Origin: Dolomedes plantarius
Taxonomy: Eukaryota > Arthropoda > Arachnida > Araneae > Dolomedidae
Length of the DNA: 64,000 bases
Assembly (NCBI GenBank): GCA_907164885.2
Contig: OU015491.1
Span: 115,245,288 to 115,309,287, forward strand
Direction: 5' to 3'
Position numbers and translations under genes: made by a program. The notes under the pieces were generated by a model. The model had not been told where the DNA came from. It saw only the letters and a program-made list of their open reading frames with translations, and made no database searches. Shown here piece after piece: positions 44,881 to 56,063 of this stretch. How positions within the stretch are numbered: position 1 is the first letter of the stretch; every line of letters begins with the position of its first letter.

Positions 44881-46304
44881 TGTGACACTGAAAGTATAGG
44901 TTAAGTATATTATAAATAAATTTTATTTTCAATTAATTGAATATAGTTTGAATGATTTAAAACTAATGATGGATCGAGATAGGGTTAGTACATTACATGT
45001 AGAATAAAATTCATTATGACTCTAAATGTTGGAATACAACTCTGGTTTAAGATGACAAATTAATTTATTGATTAACACACATAATACTGATACACTAAAT
45101 CTCATTAAACATTCTATAGTCATCTCAAGTTATCATTACTTATTACAACATATATCTTCAACCTTAAGTACTCATTAGCATCAATTCAAATTCACACTAC
45201 ATATTATTCAAATAACTAATATTTACTCATATCCACTTCATCCCCTTATACCAACTACTTCCCCTTTTATGAATTATCATTTATTATCCGCTAACTTCTA
45301 TAATCAGATTACTTCATCATCGCGCCCTATATTAAGTTATTGACGGCTACGCTATGAGAAGCAATGACGGTAAAACATGAAAAGGAAACAAAAGGACGGT
45401 ACCTCTACATATGATTACTGGACCACTTTTATGGGCATCTGACACTCGCAATGACGAACTTCTTTTCACTCTCACCTCACTGGAACTGGGGCACATTCAT
45501 CGTGGGGTACAGGGCTCCTTCAATAGTCATAAGCACTCGGTACAGGACACTGGGGTACTCTCTTCCTCAGGCTCTTTCACATGGGCCACGGCTTACATAA
45601 CTCTCGTCGGGCGTGCTTTGTACATACTCGTTAAGTTGATACTACTTCTAACTACTCTCCTTCTTTTTTTGCCTCTTCTATCTTATTTCATATTATTTTT
45701 CTCTTATTAATTCTGGCCCCGCCTCTTCCAATTCCATTGGCTATATTATTCCCATGTCATCGTAATTCTTCCGTGGCTGCCTCTTCTCAATCCCCTTTTC
45801 ACCAATGCGCATCGAGGGCGGGATTTATAAATTTTTCCCGCTTCCTTCACTTTTCCCATGCTCCGAACACACCGAGCATGGTGGTCTGTTTTATAACCAT
45901 CATAAATTTATGTCTTCCCTTCTTCTTTTCTACTTTTTATTGCAACTTATTCTACAGAACTTTTATCTTATACTTTTATTTCTTCCTACAGGCCCAATCT
46001 TCTATCTTTAGTAGTTTCGGTTTATTGTTGGCTTTTCTCCCCTTCTTTTTATTGCCAGCCAGTTGCTTCCTTGCCCTGTTTCTTTCTTATTTTGTGCAAT
46101 TATTTTACTTCGTCACGTAATTTTCGATTCTCCTTGACTCTATTGTACTCTATTGCCCTTGGCCTTGACACTATTGTAACTCTATTGCCCTATTGTTTGA
46201 CTCTATTGTTTGAGTCACTATTGTTTGACTCTATTGCCCTTGTACTCTATTGCCCTTGACTCTATTGCCCTTGGCCTTGACACTATTGTAATATCCCTAT
46301 GACA
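44881..46304. repeat. Candidate solo LTR with 5-bp target duplication
   Basis: The 1424-bp block begins TGTGACACTG and ends CCTATGACA, and is flanked on both sides by CTCAC (44876-44880 and 46305-46309). TG...CA ends with a 5-bp duplication are the signature of an LTR left after recombination. A TTATAA core at 45836 lies in a GC-richer stretch (GGGCGGGATTTATAAATTTT), and the right part is strongly C/T-rich. The orientation is uncertain. Open frames within it are featureless. No related internal region is present. Confidence 0.6.
46128..46290. repeat. Degenerate CTATTGCCCTTGA tandem repeat
   Basis: Variants of CTATTGCCCTTGACT and CTATTGTTTGACT recur a dozen times at the right end of the candidate solo LTR. 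Confidence 0.88.
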
Positions 46305-46309
46305 CTCAC

Positions 46310-47309
46310 TCTTAGAATAAAATATACATCTCCACCGTACAGGTAGCCTAGGTGCTCCGCAGCAAGGTATGACTGATATGTACTGAATAGAGAAAGGGCC
46401 CGTTCACATAGGGTCAATCAGCGTCACTGTAAAATATTTTAACCAAAAAAATACCAACCTTCGAGCCATTTAACCAATCAGCATCAATGGAATCTTTAAC
46501 TCTGGAGCTAACGGATTCTATATGAACTTCAGCTTCAGGAGTTTCAGGAGTTTCAGGAAGAGTAGTGGTAACTACAGTACATGGGCCGGGTCCTCCACTA
46601 TAGGATGATATAGCAATTCATAAAACCTCAGTGATCAGTAAAAAACGAAAGTAGGAAGGATAATTTAAAGTGGGTAAAAGAAAAAGTTTCGATAGTACAA
46701 GTGTGACATGGAACTCGACTTTTGTAATTAATTTGTTTATTATACTGTTTTAACTCTAAAGAAAAAATGCTATTTTCTTATTTCACAATTTCGAAACAGC
46801 ATTAATTCAGTTCCATGCACATTTATAAGTGTATTTATTTTATTTTGTAAATCTTAAATTGTCTATGTGCTGAAAATCTTTCCTGTGGTTTTTTGCACCA
46901 GTTTTCCTGAAAGAAGGGAATGTGCCTCCCATATGCAATTAAGTGTGACCTGTAACAGCACGAATAGCACACAAGGTCATTTGCACAAGACGGGAGAATT
47001 ACTTGCCAACCTCTCGGTCATTAGGGGGACATAGAACCTCCATAGCAACGACCCCAGCAACCGTCTCTTTAACCAATCATATATCTGAAAAGCGTTAATT
47101 GTTCTAGAACATTTTTTACCTCTGCGATTTTCGGTGCTGGGAAGTTTATCTATTTTATTACCTGTTTAATTCCACATAACAACAAGTAAAGGTAAAACAT
47201 GGGAGAAAATTTCTATATGAACAGGCCCAAAGGAAATCTTAATGCGGAATTTCTGTAAATTTTTCTGGTAACTGACAATGTGCAATCAACCAGCCCAGTT
47301 CGGATAAGT
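46310..47309. other. Sequence without recognised gene
   Basis: I see no coding signal or TE boundary between the candidate solo LTR and the next LTR element. Confidence 0.55.
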
Positions 47310-47782
47310 TGTAGAGAATAGCTCACTTCTACCCGCACTTGGGTGTATATAATTTGAAGTGGCACTCTAAAGGAATTTGATAAAAACACACTTTATACAT
47401 GAAACAATGTTTATTGAATTCGTTGCACATATAGAATTTGCTTTTACAGCAATAAGTATACGTACTACTTGTACGGAATATATATTAGCATTCAATAAAA
47501 ATACACTTTGCCATACTCACAAACCAGCAGAGAGTCAAACCAGCAGTTCTGCCACGTAAACTTTGGGCCCCCTAAGCACTAGCGCAGGATAGTACTGGAG
47601 CTGCTTACCTCGTAGCTCCCTCACGCTTATCTATCAACTTTAACAAACTTTTTCAACCTAATCAAGCTGCTTGGCATTTATACCAAGCGCGTATGCCGAA
47701 ATTAGCATATCTCAAGCAGCTTCCTTAATTCATTCACTCAAAAGTTCGATTCTTGTGAATCGAATATTATGTATATCTTACA
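47310..47782 (-). repeat. 3' LTR of the gag-only element
   Basis: On the minus strand it starts TGTAAGATATACATAATATT and ends TATTCTCTACA. It contains a TATAAAT site at about 47676-47682 and an AATAAA signal at 47410-47415, placed as promoter and polyadenylation signal of an LTR. It differs from the 5' LTR by scattered substitutions and a short insertion. Confidence 0.93.
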
Positions 47783-48366
47783 CTGGCCTCCCTCGAAAAT
47801 AAAAATTAGATAACTGAGGTCTGAACGGCTTCAGTTAACTAATTGAAAACGCGTGCTGGTCTGACTTTTTACATAATGGGTGGCAAAGCCAAAAAAACCT
47901 TCCACACGTTGTGTGGGGGAAAAACGCCACTCCCATTTTACAAAACTAACCCCGAAGGGTCCAGGTGACACCATCAAACAGTGGATTTGCAGAGTTGTGG
48001 ATACCGGGCTGGCCAACTGCGCCCTAGAAAATCTATTTTAGTTAAAAGTGTCAACACAATTGCACAGCATGGCATATCTTGACTGTTTGTACCTGCTCTC
48101 CCCCAATTCATAATGCACATGTGTTATGTTTGGTGAAGTTAGTACATTAGTTAGTTAGTTGTTATCTGTAGTTAGTATGTATTTTTCCTATTCACTACCT
48201 GTCCCCTTCAAAAATTTATAAAACAACAGTATGCCGTTTTTTTTCAGTGGCTGACCCCTTTACTCTCAAAATTCTTTTTTCACAGCATATACACTGGAGA
48301 ATTTCAAACCAGTTAGGTTCGATTTTATTGAAGGGTGGGAGTTAGAATAAGAAAGCTGATACAAGA

Positions 48367-49616
48367 CTAGTTACTCCTGAATGCAGCAACGTCTTTGCAC
48401 CAGTCTGCCCATTCCGTGGAACCTCTCTTGATGGTCGCAGTCCTAGCAAAGGGATTCGTCGACCGTGTGGGCATCCTTCGTGCATTTCCTTCATCCACCT
48501 TGCTGGGAGGCTGATATCTTTCGCTTCCTGTACTTATGCAAAGGACCTTTAGAATTGTCATCATTACTTTTGATAACCTTCTCTACCTTATCAGCGAAGC
48601 ATTCATCCTTTGATGAATTTTTTGTAGTGCACACTTCGTACTTTTGCTTGTATCGGTATTAGATTTTAATGCAGATTCTATGTTTTTAAACATATACGCC
48701 GCACCAACGTGTTTAGTTACTGGCTTTATCTCGTTCTTTATGATAGTTTTACAATTTAGTTCGCCGGTTGTTTCATGTTTTTCAACAACCTAACTCTGTT
48801 TTTTGTATTTGTGCTTATACTTCTTATTTACTGCCTTAATTACTTCAGTATTAGCAGTTTTAATGCTGGAACCTGAAGGCGCTTTTTCTCGTTTTTTATC
48901 CCCCTTAACTTTAGTTTTATCCTCTTTTGACGAAAAAGTCTCTTTAAAACGCCCTTCTTCAGAATCGCTATCATTTAAATTCTTTAACACTGCTTCAGTT
49001 TTAGGAAGATTAAGCTTTTCGTACTGGTGCGTTTTAATGCAAACTATGTCTATAACTTCCGAAGCATCAGCTAAACTACTTACAGTATAACTCTGTGTCA
49101 ACTTTTCATCCTGATTCTCAGTCTGGATTTCATGTACTTTATTTAAGACCATATTATCAACCTGGCCTACAGCATCCCCATTCGGCTGGGAACTTGAAAT
49201 AATATCATCATAACCTAGCGAGTTCCTAATATCGTTTAAAGAATTTTTATTGTCGTCAACTAATATTTATTTACTAACTTCCGTAACACAAACTTCGTTA
49301 TCTACTAAATTTCCTTCATTAACAAATGTGGGAATATCATCTAAAATATCAGGTATAGCATTAATAGAAGTTCCCGATGGTTTATTTTCTAAACCACTAG
49401 CATAGTATCGGCACTATTTTCAGAAATTTGTGCTGAAATTACCGCATTATTCCAGCTAGGCTCACTTTCTTTATAAACCACAAAAATACCCCGATATTCA
49501 CTATTCTCAAAATAATGATTACTGCTCGGGCAAGTTAATACATTTGACCACACAGTTTCAACAGGTTGAACCATATCATGTGAAACAACTTGCCAGTGCA
49601 CGTAAGGTGCTTGCAT
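48367..49616 (-). pseudogene. Unidentified reading frame in pol position
   Basis: A minus-strand reading frame from about 49405 to 48367 is interrupted only by TAA 49267-49269, TAG 48790-48792 and TAG 48583-48585. A preceding segment, 49616-49389, joins it after a frameshift near 49390. The encoded sequence is acidic in the first half and Lys-rich around 48880-48790 (KTKVKGDKKREK), then RYQPPSKVDEGNARR and WADWCKDVAAF near its end. It contains no retropepsin, RT, RNase H or integrase motif. Upstream of 49616 the same frame reads an Arg/Asn/Gln-rich stretch (RNQYRGRNNRSSR), suggesting a nucleocapsid-like link to Gag. I do not recognise its function. Confidence 0.55.
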
Positions 49617-49837
49617 ATTATTTACATTAAGTGCACTAATTTCATTGTAATGCCGTGAGCTTCTATTATTTCGCCCGCGATACTGGTTTCGCTGTTGGTT
49701 TGAAACTCGCTAAAAATTTTGGCGGGGGGGGGGGGTATAAATCTTCTTGTACCTGATTGAGGGTAAGGGGTAGCGAAGAAATGCCTATTGTCATGTTTAG
49801 CTAAAGCTTGAAGGAGCGTAACCTTCCTTGTAATTTG

Positions 49838-50314
49838 TTAATTGTCTAAAAAATCTTGAACACTTGGATTCAAACGTTGGATAACTATTTTTAAGATTAC
49901 CGCTTCCGTCACCCCTTCTATATATTCCTCACACTTTATAATCGTTCCCATAGCAAAATCTAACGCAGACTGGCCTTCAGATTGCCTTAGCGAATACATT
50001 TCCGCTTCTATAAGACTTTGATTAAATGTCTTGGGAAAAACGCTAAGAAACTGTTGCTTGAATGACGAATAGTCAAAAATCAGTTTCCTGCTTTGCTTAC
50101 ACGTGTACCACTGATAGGCACTACCTCTTAAAGCATCTAGAGCAATTTTAAGTTTATCCCCCTCTGGGGTGCATTGTTGCTGAAAGTAATACTCAATTTT
50201 CTTTAGGAATTGGCTTGAGGTGCCGTCATTGAAGGTGGCTTCGAATGGCGCAAGTTTCTGAACCATAATTACCCGAGGAAAATTTCCAGCAGGGTTTTGT
50301 TCTACAACACTCAT
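49838..50314 (-). CDS. Gag-like capsid protein of the gag-only LTR element
   Basis: The likely start is the ATG at 50312-50314 (MSVVEQNPAGNFPR), 139 bases inside the 5' LTR edge; an in-frame ATG further upstream at 50383 would add a hydrophobic stretch that looks like leader. The 158-codon product carries the Retrotrans_gag pattern: LKIALDALRGSAYQWYTC, FDYSSFKQQFLSVFP, and LRQSEGQSALDFAMG. It ends at a TAA at 49838-49840. Related sequence continues in frame past the stop (RKVTLLQALAKHDNRHF), so the stop may be a mutation within a longer Gag. There is no CCHC knuckle in the readable part. Role: formation of the virus-like particle that packages element RNA. Confidence 0.8.
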   Translation of the reverse strand: MSVVEQNPAGNFPRVIMVQKLAPFEATFNDGTSSQFLKKIEYYFQQQCTPEGDKLKIALDALRGSAYQWYTCKQSRKLIFDYSSFKQQFLSVFPKTFNQSLIEAEMYSLRQSEGQSALDFAMGTIIKCEEYIEGVTEAVILKIVIQRLNPSVQDFLDN

Positions 50315-50442
50315 TTTCACATAGTATATAAGTACTTGCAACAATTTTATCAATATAAGAGTATACCACAGTATAAAGTTCAAACTTCAAATATGTTGTT
50401 CGTTATAAATGTAACGAGACTAACCAAGGTATATATAAACTT

Positions 50443-50453
50443 TCGGGCGCCAC
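50443..50453 (-). promoter_or_regulatory. Primer-binding site of the gag-only element
   Basis: The minus strand reads TGGCGCCCGAA one base after the 5' LTR end. This is the complement of the tRNA-Lys 3' terminus used by many LTR elements. The match lasts 11 bases and then diverges. Confidence 0.75.
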
Positions 50454-50952
50454 TGTAGAGAATAAGCTACTTCTACCCGCACTTGGGTGTATATAATTTG
50501 AAGTGGCACTATAAATGAATTTGATACAAACACAGTTTATACATGAAACAATGTTTATTGAATTTGTTGCACATATAGAATTTTCTTTTACAGCAATAAG
50601 CAAACGTACTACTTACGTAGTACTACGTACTACTACGTACGTACGGAATATATATTAGCATTCAATAAAAATACGCTTTGCCATACTCACAAACCAGCAG
50701 AGAGTCAAACCAGCAGTTCTGCCACGTAAACTTTGGGTCCCCTAAGCACTAGCGCAGGATAGTTCTGGAGCTGCTTACCTCGTAGCTCCCTCACGCTTAT
50801 CTATCAACTTTAACAACCTTTTTCAGCCTAATCAAGCTGCTTGGTATTTATACCAAGCGCGTATGCCGAAATTAGCATATCTCAAACAGCTTCTTTAATT
50901 CATTCACTCAAAAGTTCGATTCTTGTGAATCGAATCTTATGTATACCTTGCA
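50454..50952 (-). repeat. 5' LTR of the gag-only element
   Basis: On the minus strand it starts TGCAAGGTATACATAAGATT and ends TATTCTCTACA. It has a TATAAATA site at 50845-50852 and AATAAA at 50554-50559. Compared with the other LTR it carries about 26 extra bases of TACGTAGTAC-type palindromic repeat around 50613-50643. Confidence 0.93.
50845..50852 (-). promoter_or_regulatory. TATA box of the 5' LTR
   Basis: TATAAATA on the minus strand is flanked by the palindrome GGTATTTATACC and conserved in the other LTR except for one base. Transcription would start some 25-30 bases further left, within the LTR. Confidence 0.6.
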
Positions 50953-53900
50953 AGGCTTCGTTTAGTTTGGAGCGCTAGGGTCATTTTTTCCCCACTCGAC
51001 GAGTTATTAGACCTGAACCTACTACTTAAAGCTGTATACGAACGGATACAAAGGTCCATGCCAAGAGTGGGACTCGAACCCACAGACTCACTTCGGAAAG
51101 AACCATAATCTGACGCGAATTGTGGTTCCCCTTCACTGACTATGAACCACTACTGAGAGTGAACCACCTCCTTGTAGGGCTCACCGTCACTGTGATATTT
51201 ATACCACACATAGTTACAAAATCAAAATACACGGCATGCCTGAGGAGATTGAGATTGCTTCAATGTGGATAACAATATAGTAGATGGGCCTTAGTTGTCT
51301 CTAGAGTACTCGAGTTAGGTCAGAAAGTAGAAAAAATAAGTTAGTCAGGCGAAGAATGTTTCAAGTGATCGGATGATGTAGCCTTCCAGATTTCTGTTAT
51401 TAGAAACAGGATTCGGAAAATGGCTTGATGAAGTAGAGAAAATACTCCAATCCCACTCAAAAAATTTATAGATTGATTGTATTTAAGAAACAAACCAAAT
51501 TTGAAACTAAGAAAAATATAAAAAGTTAAACGTACCCTAAAAAAATAAGCTATATCCTTAAAACAGGAGGATATTTTTTACCTTCATTTAAGAATAATAT
51601 TTCATGTATTTTCGGAAAAATGATAGTTTCTTATGAATCTAGTGTACCTTGAAACATGTTTTTTGAAATATTTTCGGTAAAAAAAAGATGTATTTCCCCC
51701 ATATTCTGAGCCTCAAACAAGTCATGATTCCAACACTTGCGAACTATAAACCAGTTATTTATTCAAGTATACTAATATTAAAGGTAGATCTATTGTCACG
51801 TTTGTTTAAAGTTTTTATTTAAATACAGTAGATGGGATTTCCTTCCTGTGCGCCAATGTACGTATTTTGCAATTTTTCTGGCATTTCCTTAGTTTATATG
51901 ATAAAAAATCTTGAGTGACGTAGAGAGATGAGTAGACATTTATTCTAAATGGAGAGTTTCCTGAATATAAGATTTGCATTCAAAGTGTGTTCTGGTGTTT
52001 TTCCGCACAACTAATATGGGCATGAATTTTTGATTACCCAGGTTAATAACTTTGTAACTTTATTATAGAATTATTTTTCATACAAACACGGTTCTTTTAC
52101 TTTTTTGGCATGTAAAATTTAAAAACAACTTTCATGATTTTCTTATATTATTTGATTCTTTGAGTCTTTCATATATTATTTGATTTTTATTTCTAACTTC
52201 ATTTCCAACTTTAGTAAACACATCATTAAGAGTATACTATAATTTCCCACAATTTGGATGATTTAGAAACGTATATCACTTCTCTACTTTAACTTTAAGA
52301 TGGTATTTGTTCTTTTTTAGACGTTACTGTTCCAAACAGCAAGCGAAAGGCCATATATATTCAGGTAAAAAGACAGAATGATTTAACTACAGATTGCCAG
52401 AAAAGAAGAATGATCCGGTTTATGTTCTTTTCGAGATGAATGTGTTCTCAGCTACAATACAGTACCGATGTGAAAAAAAATTAATTGTGCTTACTTTTTT
52501 TACAATTTACTCATTAATTTGTGAAAACAACACTGTATCTGAGCATCTGTAGTGTTACGGAATTTATGAACCACCTAGATACGTATTTTTACCATGTTTT
52601 TATTAACTTTCTTTCTTGTTTGTTTGTGTGTGTGTGCGTTTGTTTGTCCGGTACAAATCTTGCAATCCATTTTTAACTAACTTCCCGACTAGCTAGACAT
52701 GTAAAACTTCTAGAATTGCTCAGAACACGGTGACAATGCAATTTTTAAATACTTTTAGCTATCTTTAAGCAGGTTTGAATTCATTTTTAGTTAATTTTGC
52801 TTTGTAGACTGGTGCAGCCATCTATCGGCCGGGACGGGAACGAACAGTAAAACGCAAATTAACTTCCAATTAACTTCATTTTCTTTCAAGTTGATGGAAT
52901 AATTCATCAAAAAAAGTTTAAAAAAGTATCTATTAATACATAGAATTGTCAAGTTTATATGATTCAACAGAAAATTTAAAAACATGGTATATAAAAAGCT
53001 CTTTTTATCTTGTAATTAATCCATTACTTCGGAAAATTCCGAAGGTGTGTGTTAAGTATCATGAGGTTACGAACAATAATTTTTTAGTTAAGTCCTACCA
53101 AGAGTGAAGACACTATGATGGTTAGAATGTGGCCGTATGGTTTAGAACGCTAGATCGAGACAATCGAGACAATCAATTATCGAGACTTTTTGTTCCATAC
53201 TAAGTGGAAAGTAAGAGAAAACTGAGTAATTATAAATTGTTTCTCACAATCTTCCTCGCAGGAAATATTGTTTCAAGTTTTATTAACCAGGAAAATATTT
53301 TTTTGTAAATTGAAAACCCAAGAATTCCAATCCAAGAGTACATGATAAATTTATGAAACACCATAAGAAAGATGGTACGTTTTAGGGGAAATTTTAGAAG
53401 ATTTAACGGTAAATTATTATTGGAGTTTAATATAATGGAGAAAATGTAGATTGCAACTGGTAAGTTGCAAATCCACCACTTTTATCACCCATTGCAATGC
53501 GTTTACTAACTGTCTAAGGTCAATATGTTTTAAAAGTCAAGATATACAATACAAGAAGGGAATCATCGTAATATTAAATTCTTGTATCCCTTAAAAAAGA
53601 AATACTGTGAAAATGATGATATACAACATTTTCAGTACATTTGAGAAGTGGATATGAAAATTATAAGTTTTTACATGCCAAAATATTACGTATTATACGT
53701 TGAAAATGACATGTTTAAGAAACAAAAATCTGGAGCACATTTCTCAGGGAATGCTGCTTCCCATTGTTTAAAAAAACTAATAAAATTTCATATATCAAAC
53801 TAATAAAATTTGAGATATTAATATTCATTTTCTCAAGTACAATGTATAACTGGCTAAACAAGCTACTATACGAGGCACTGATTTAATGAGTATTTTTGTA

Positions 53901-53957
53901 TGCCACTGGAAGTTTATCTCTAAAGAAAAAAAACTGTCATAAACTGTAACATGGAAT
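50953..53957. other. Sequence without recognised gene
   Basis: One tRNA-like box lies near 51085. A short GT-rich run is at 52619-52640. Otherwise I can support nothing. The motif CAGCCATCTATCGG at 52813 belongs to a group of similar short motifs noted elsewhere in the window. Confidence 0.5.
51066..51130 (-). repeat. tRNA-like B-box segment
   Basis: The minus strand reads GCGTCAGATTATGGTTCTTT and, downstream, GTCTGTGGGTTCGAGTCCCA followed by CTCTTGGCA. The T-arm is excellent, but no matching 5' acceptor strand or A-box is found. A truncated tRNA or SINE head is likely. Confidence 0.35.
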
Positions 53958-53960
53958 ATC

Positions 53961-54380
53961 TTGCCTCATCAAAAGCACAGTGGACAAGGAAAATTCTTTC
54001 CAACTGTCTTTAATCGTTTAAAGTGCAAATATTTCTCAACAGATTTTAAATTAACTCAAGTTTTTACAGAACACGGAAATTTTAAAAGCTACTTACTCAG
54101 ATTTCGTATTTTGCAAAATGGGAGTTGTGACTGTGGTGATGGTGAAGAGAACGTAGAGCATATCCTTCTGCACTGCAGTTTGCATGCAAATCTTAGATCT
54201 GCTTTCAGGACAAGTTTGGAGGGACTCTATATGGGTTGGACTATATGGGAGGGACTCTATATGGGTTGGCCTCCTGTTTTCTCTGATTTTGTTAGAAGGA
54301 AGGAGCCTTTTGTTATTCTATCTGACTTTGTGCACAGTCAAGATTTTCAGGTTTTTTGTGATCTTTGCTTACTTTTGTAA
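53961..54380 (+). pseudogene. Non-LTR retrotransposon ORF2 C-terminus
   Basis: The 139-codon frame contains FKLTQVFTEHGNFKSYLLRF, then CDCGDGEENVEHILLHCSLH, the C-x-C-...-H-x(4)-C type zinc-binding tail that follows RT in R1/LOA-like non-LTR elements. Everything upstream is missing (5' truncation). Within the tail a 30-bp unit GAGGGACTCTATATGGGTTG is duplicated. A poly(A)-like run at 54436-54446 follows after a stop. The ATG at 53961 is not original. Confidence 0.75.
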
Positions 54381-54432
54381 GCCACGTGGTATACTTTGTG
54401 GTACAGGAGGAGTTTTTAAATTTGTTTTTTAA

Positions 54433-55422
54433 ATTAAAAAAAAAAAGTATTATACTAAACAACCGCATTAGCTCTTTCGAGAGCGACGGTACAATAAGAA
54501 TTATGAATAAAATAATTTAAGACACCTTGTGATAAACGAAATACGTTATTTTGAAAAAGAATTTAATATCATGATATGTTTTACAATAAATCAAACATTT
54601 CCGTTTTACTGTATAATTGATCCAATATGTTACATTCATAAAACTAGAGTTTCGGTTCCTTGGTGTTAACATTAAATGTGTAGTTATTTTCACAATTTAA
54701 GCTTTCCAATAAATTCTTATGAACCAGCAGTCATAATATGAGAGGGAACAATGTTGTTAGAAAACGACAAATCATGTTAGTTTAATTAAATACTGCTCAG
54801 CTTCCCTATATTGCTACCTAGACGTATCCATTTCTTTTAATTCTGAGACCAAAAGTCTAGACTTACATGCACCAGTCCGTTACTTCAGATGCTTCGCTTA
54901 TTGAGAAGAGAGCTACTCTTCCGATTTAGTGAACTCGTAATATTAGTTAAACGTTCGTAGAAAATTCAAATTATTGAAATTAATATATTATTTTTCACTA
55001 CTTAGTTTTCAACCCTGTTGCTTTCCTATTACATGTTGCTTAAAACCTCAAAATGTCAAGTTCTCTATCGTTTAGAGTTTCGAAAAGTATGTTTTCAGAG
55101 ATAAAAATAAAATATTATTAAAATTTGTAAAGGTAGGGAAAGAGAAAAATTAGTTAAGTAAGTAAATGCAGATATATTTGTTTTTCCTTGAAGGAACTGT
55201 CATTAATTCTCCAACTTCCTAATTGGACCATATATGATATTCATGTCTTTGTTCATTTTCATTGCAAAGGGAAGTCGTAACTTCACATGGAAAAACCCAA
55301 TAAAATCCCCCGCACATGTCAATATTAAACGAAATGAGTGTGCAAACTCACAGGGCACTAATTTGGAATATTAAGTATACTAGAACAATTGATTCTACAA
55401 TAGCTATACTAAGAACTAATAT
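54433..55422. other. AT-rich sequence without recognised gene
   Basis: Nothing supported between the non-LTR tail and the hAT-type element. Confidence 0.6.
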
Positions 55423-55430
55423 CTTTATAG

Positions 55431-55788
55431 CAGTTGTTCCCAACTCGTAGAAATCTGAGGACCACTTAGCCAGAAATTGAACCATGTACGGACCCCCCCA
55501 CTTGAGGGGAGGGAACCTTCCGGGATGTGTGATGGTATGGAATATCCCTTAGGCAAAAGGGATACAGGATTAACGTACTCACATTCTAACATGTCATATT
55601 CTAATAATAAAATAACTATTTTAAACTGTTAAGAAATTTTAATTCAACATCTGATAGTTATGGGATATATTCGGCCCATATAGTTCAATGAATATTGCTT
55701 TCAAAATCCCCATTCATTAGGCAACTTTTTTATATGTGGTGACGGACCATTCCTGAGGCTCTCGCGGGCCACCGGTTGGGAACCACTG
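55431..55788. mobile_element. hAT-type MITE (358 bp)
   Basis: The ends are CAGTTGTTCCCAACTCGTAG and, at the right, the inverted form ending GGTTGGGAACCACTG. CAGTGGTTCCCAAC is a familiar hAT terminus. The 8-bp flanks CTTTATAG (55423-55430) and CTTTAAAG (55789-55796) match at seven of eight positions, as expected for hAT. No transposase is encoded. Confidence 0.8.
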
Positions 55789-55798
55789 CTTTAAAGGT

Positions 55799-56045
55799 AT
55801 GAAAATCCACCCTAATGACACAAGAAACTTTATCAACTTAAGAAATTGTCCAGAAACACAGATTTCTCCAGAACATATCTTTGACTGTCCAGCCATTGTT
55901 ACTGCCATTTTCAACCTTGTTTTGTCGCCTCAAAGAATCCTCTAGAGTCCACAGGCACCTAATCTGGCAGCTGCTGTTATTCAGGCTTTTAGTTGCATTT
56001 AAAAATTTTCCTTCTGCACTATCCATAGACACGACAACAACAACA
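55799..56045 (+). pseudogene. Non-LTR retrotransposon ORF2 extreme C-terminus
   Basis: The plus strand reads KIHPNDTRNFINLRNCPETQ, then ISPEHIFDCPAIVTAIFNL and AAAVIQAF, with two stops. SPEHIFDCPA is a typical end of RNase-H-bearing non-LTR ORFs in spiders. The sequence closes with a CAACAACAACAACA tail at 56034-56049, acting like a microsatellite 3' end. It starts 11 bp after the hAT MITE. Confidence 0.65.
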
Positions 56046-56063
56046 ACACCATGTCTTTGTTAA

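Larger units (their letters stand above)
47310..50952 (-). mobile_element. Two-LTR retrotransposon with gag and no visible pol
   Basis: Near-identical LTRs lie at 47310-47782 and 50454-50952, both with TG...CA ends. On the minus strand a primer-binding site TGGCGCCCGAA follows the 5' LTR by one base, and a purine-rich GAGGGAGGCCAG directly precedes the 3' LTR. The internal region is 2671 bp. It holds a Gag-like frame and then a long interrupted reading frame, but no protease, RT, RNase H or integrase motif that I can find. This is the architecture of a TR-GAG-type non-autonomous element. The 5-bp flanks (TAAGT and AGGCT) do not match. Confidence 0.88.

Noticed and set aside
45411..46259. Several overlapping frames of 60-127 codons
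   Set aside because: They lie inside the candidate solo LTR and reflect C/T-rich sequence giving Leu/Phe-rich peptides without stops.
51066..51130. Functional tRNA gene
   Set aside because: The T-arm is good but the acceptor stem and A-box are missing, so only a tRNA-like repeat is claimed.
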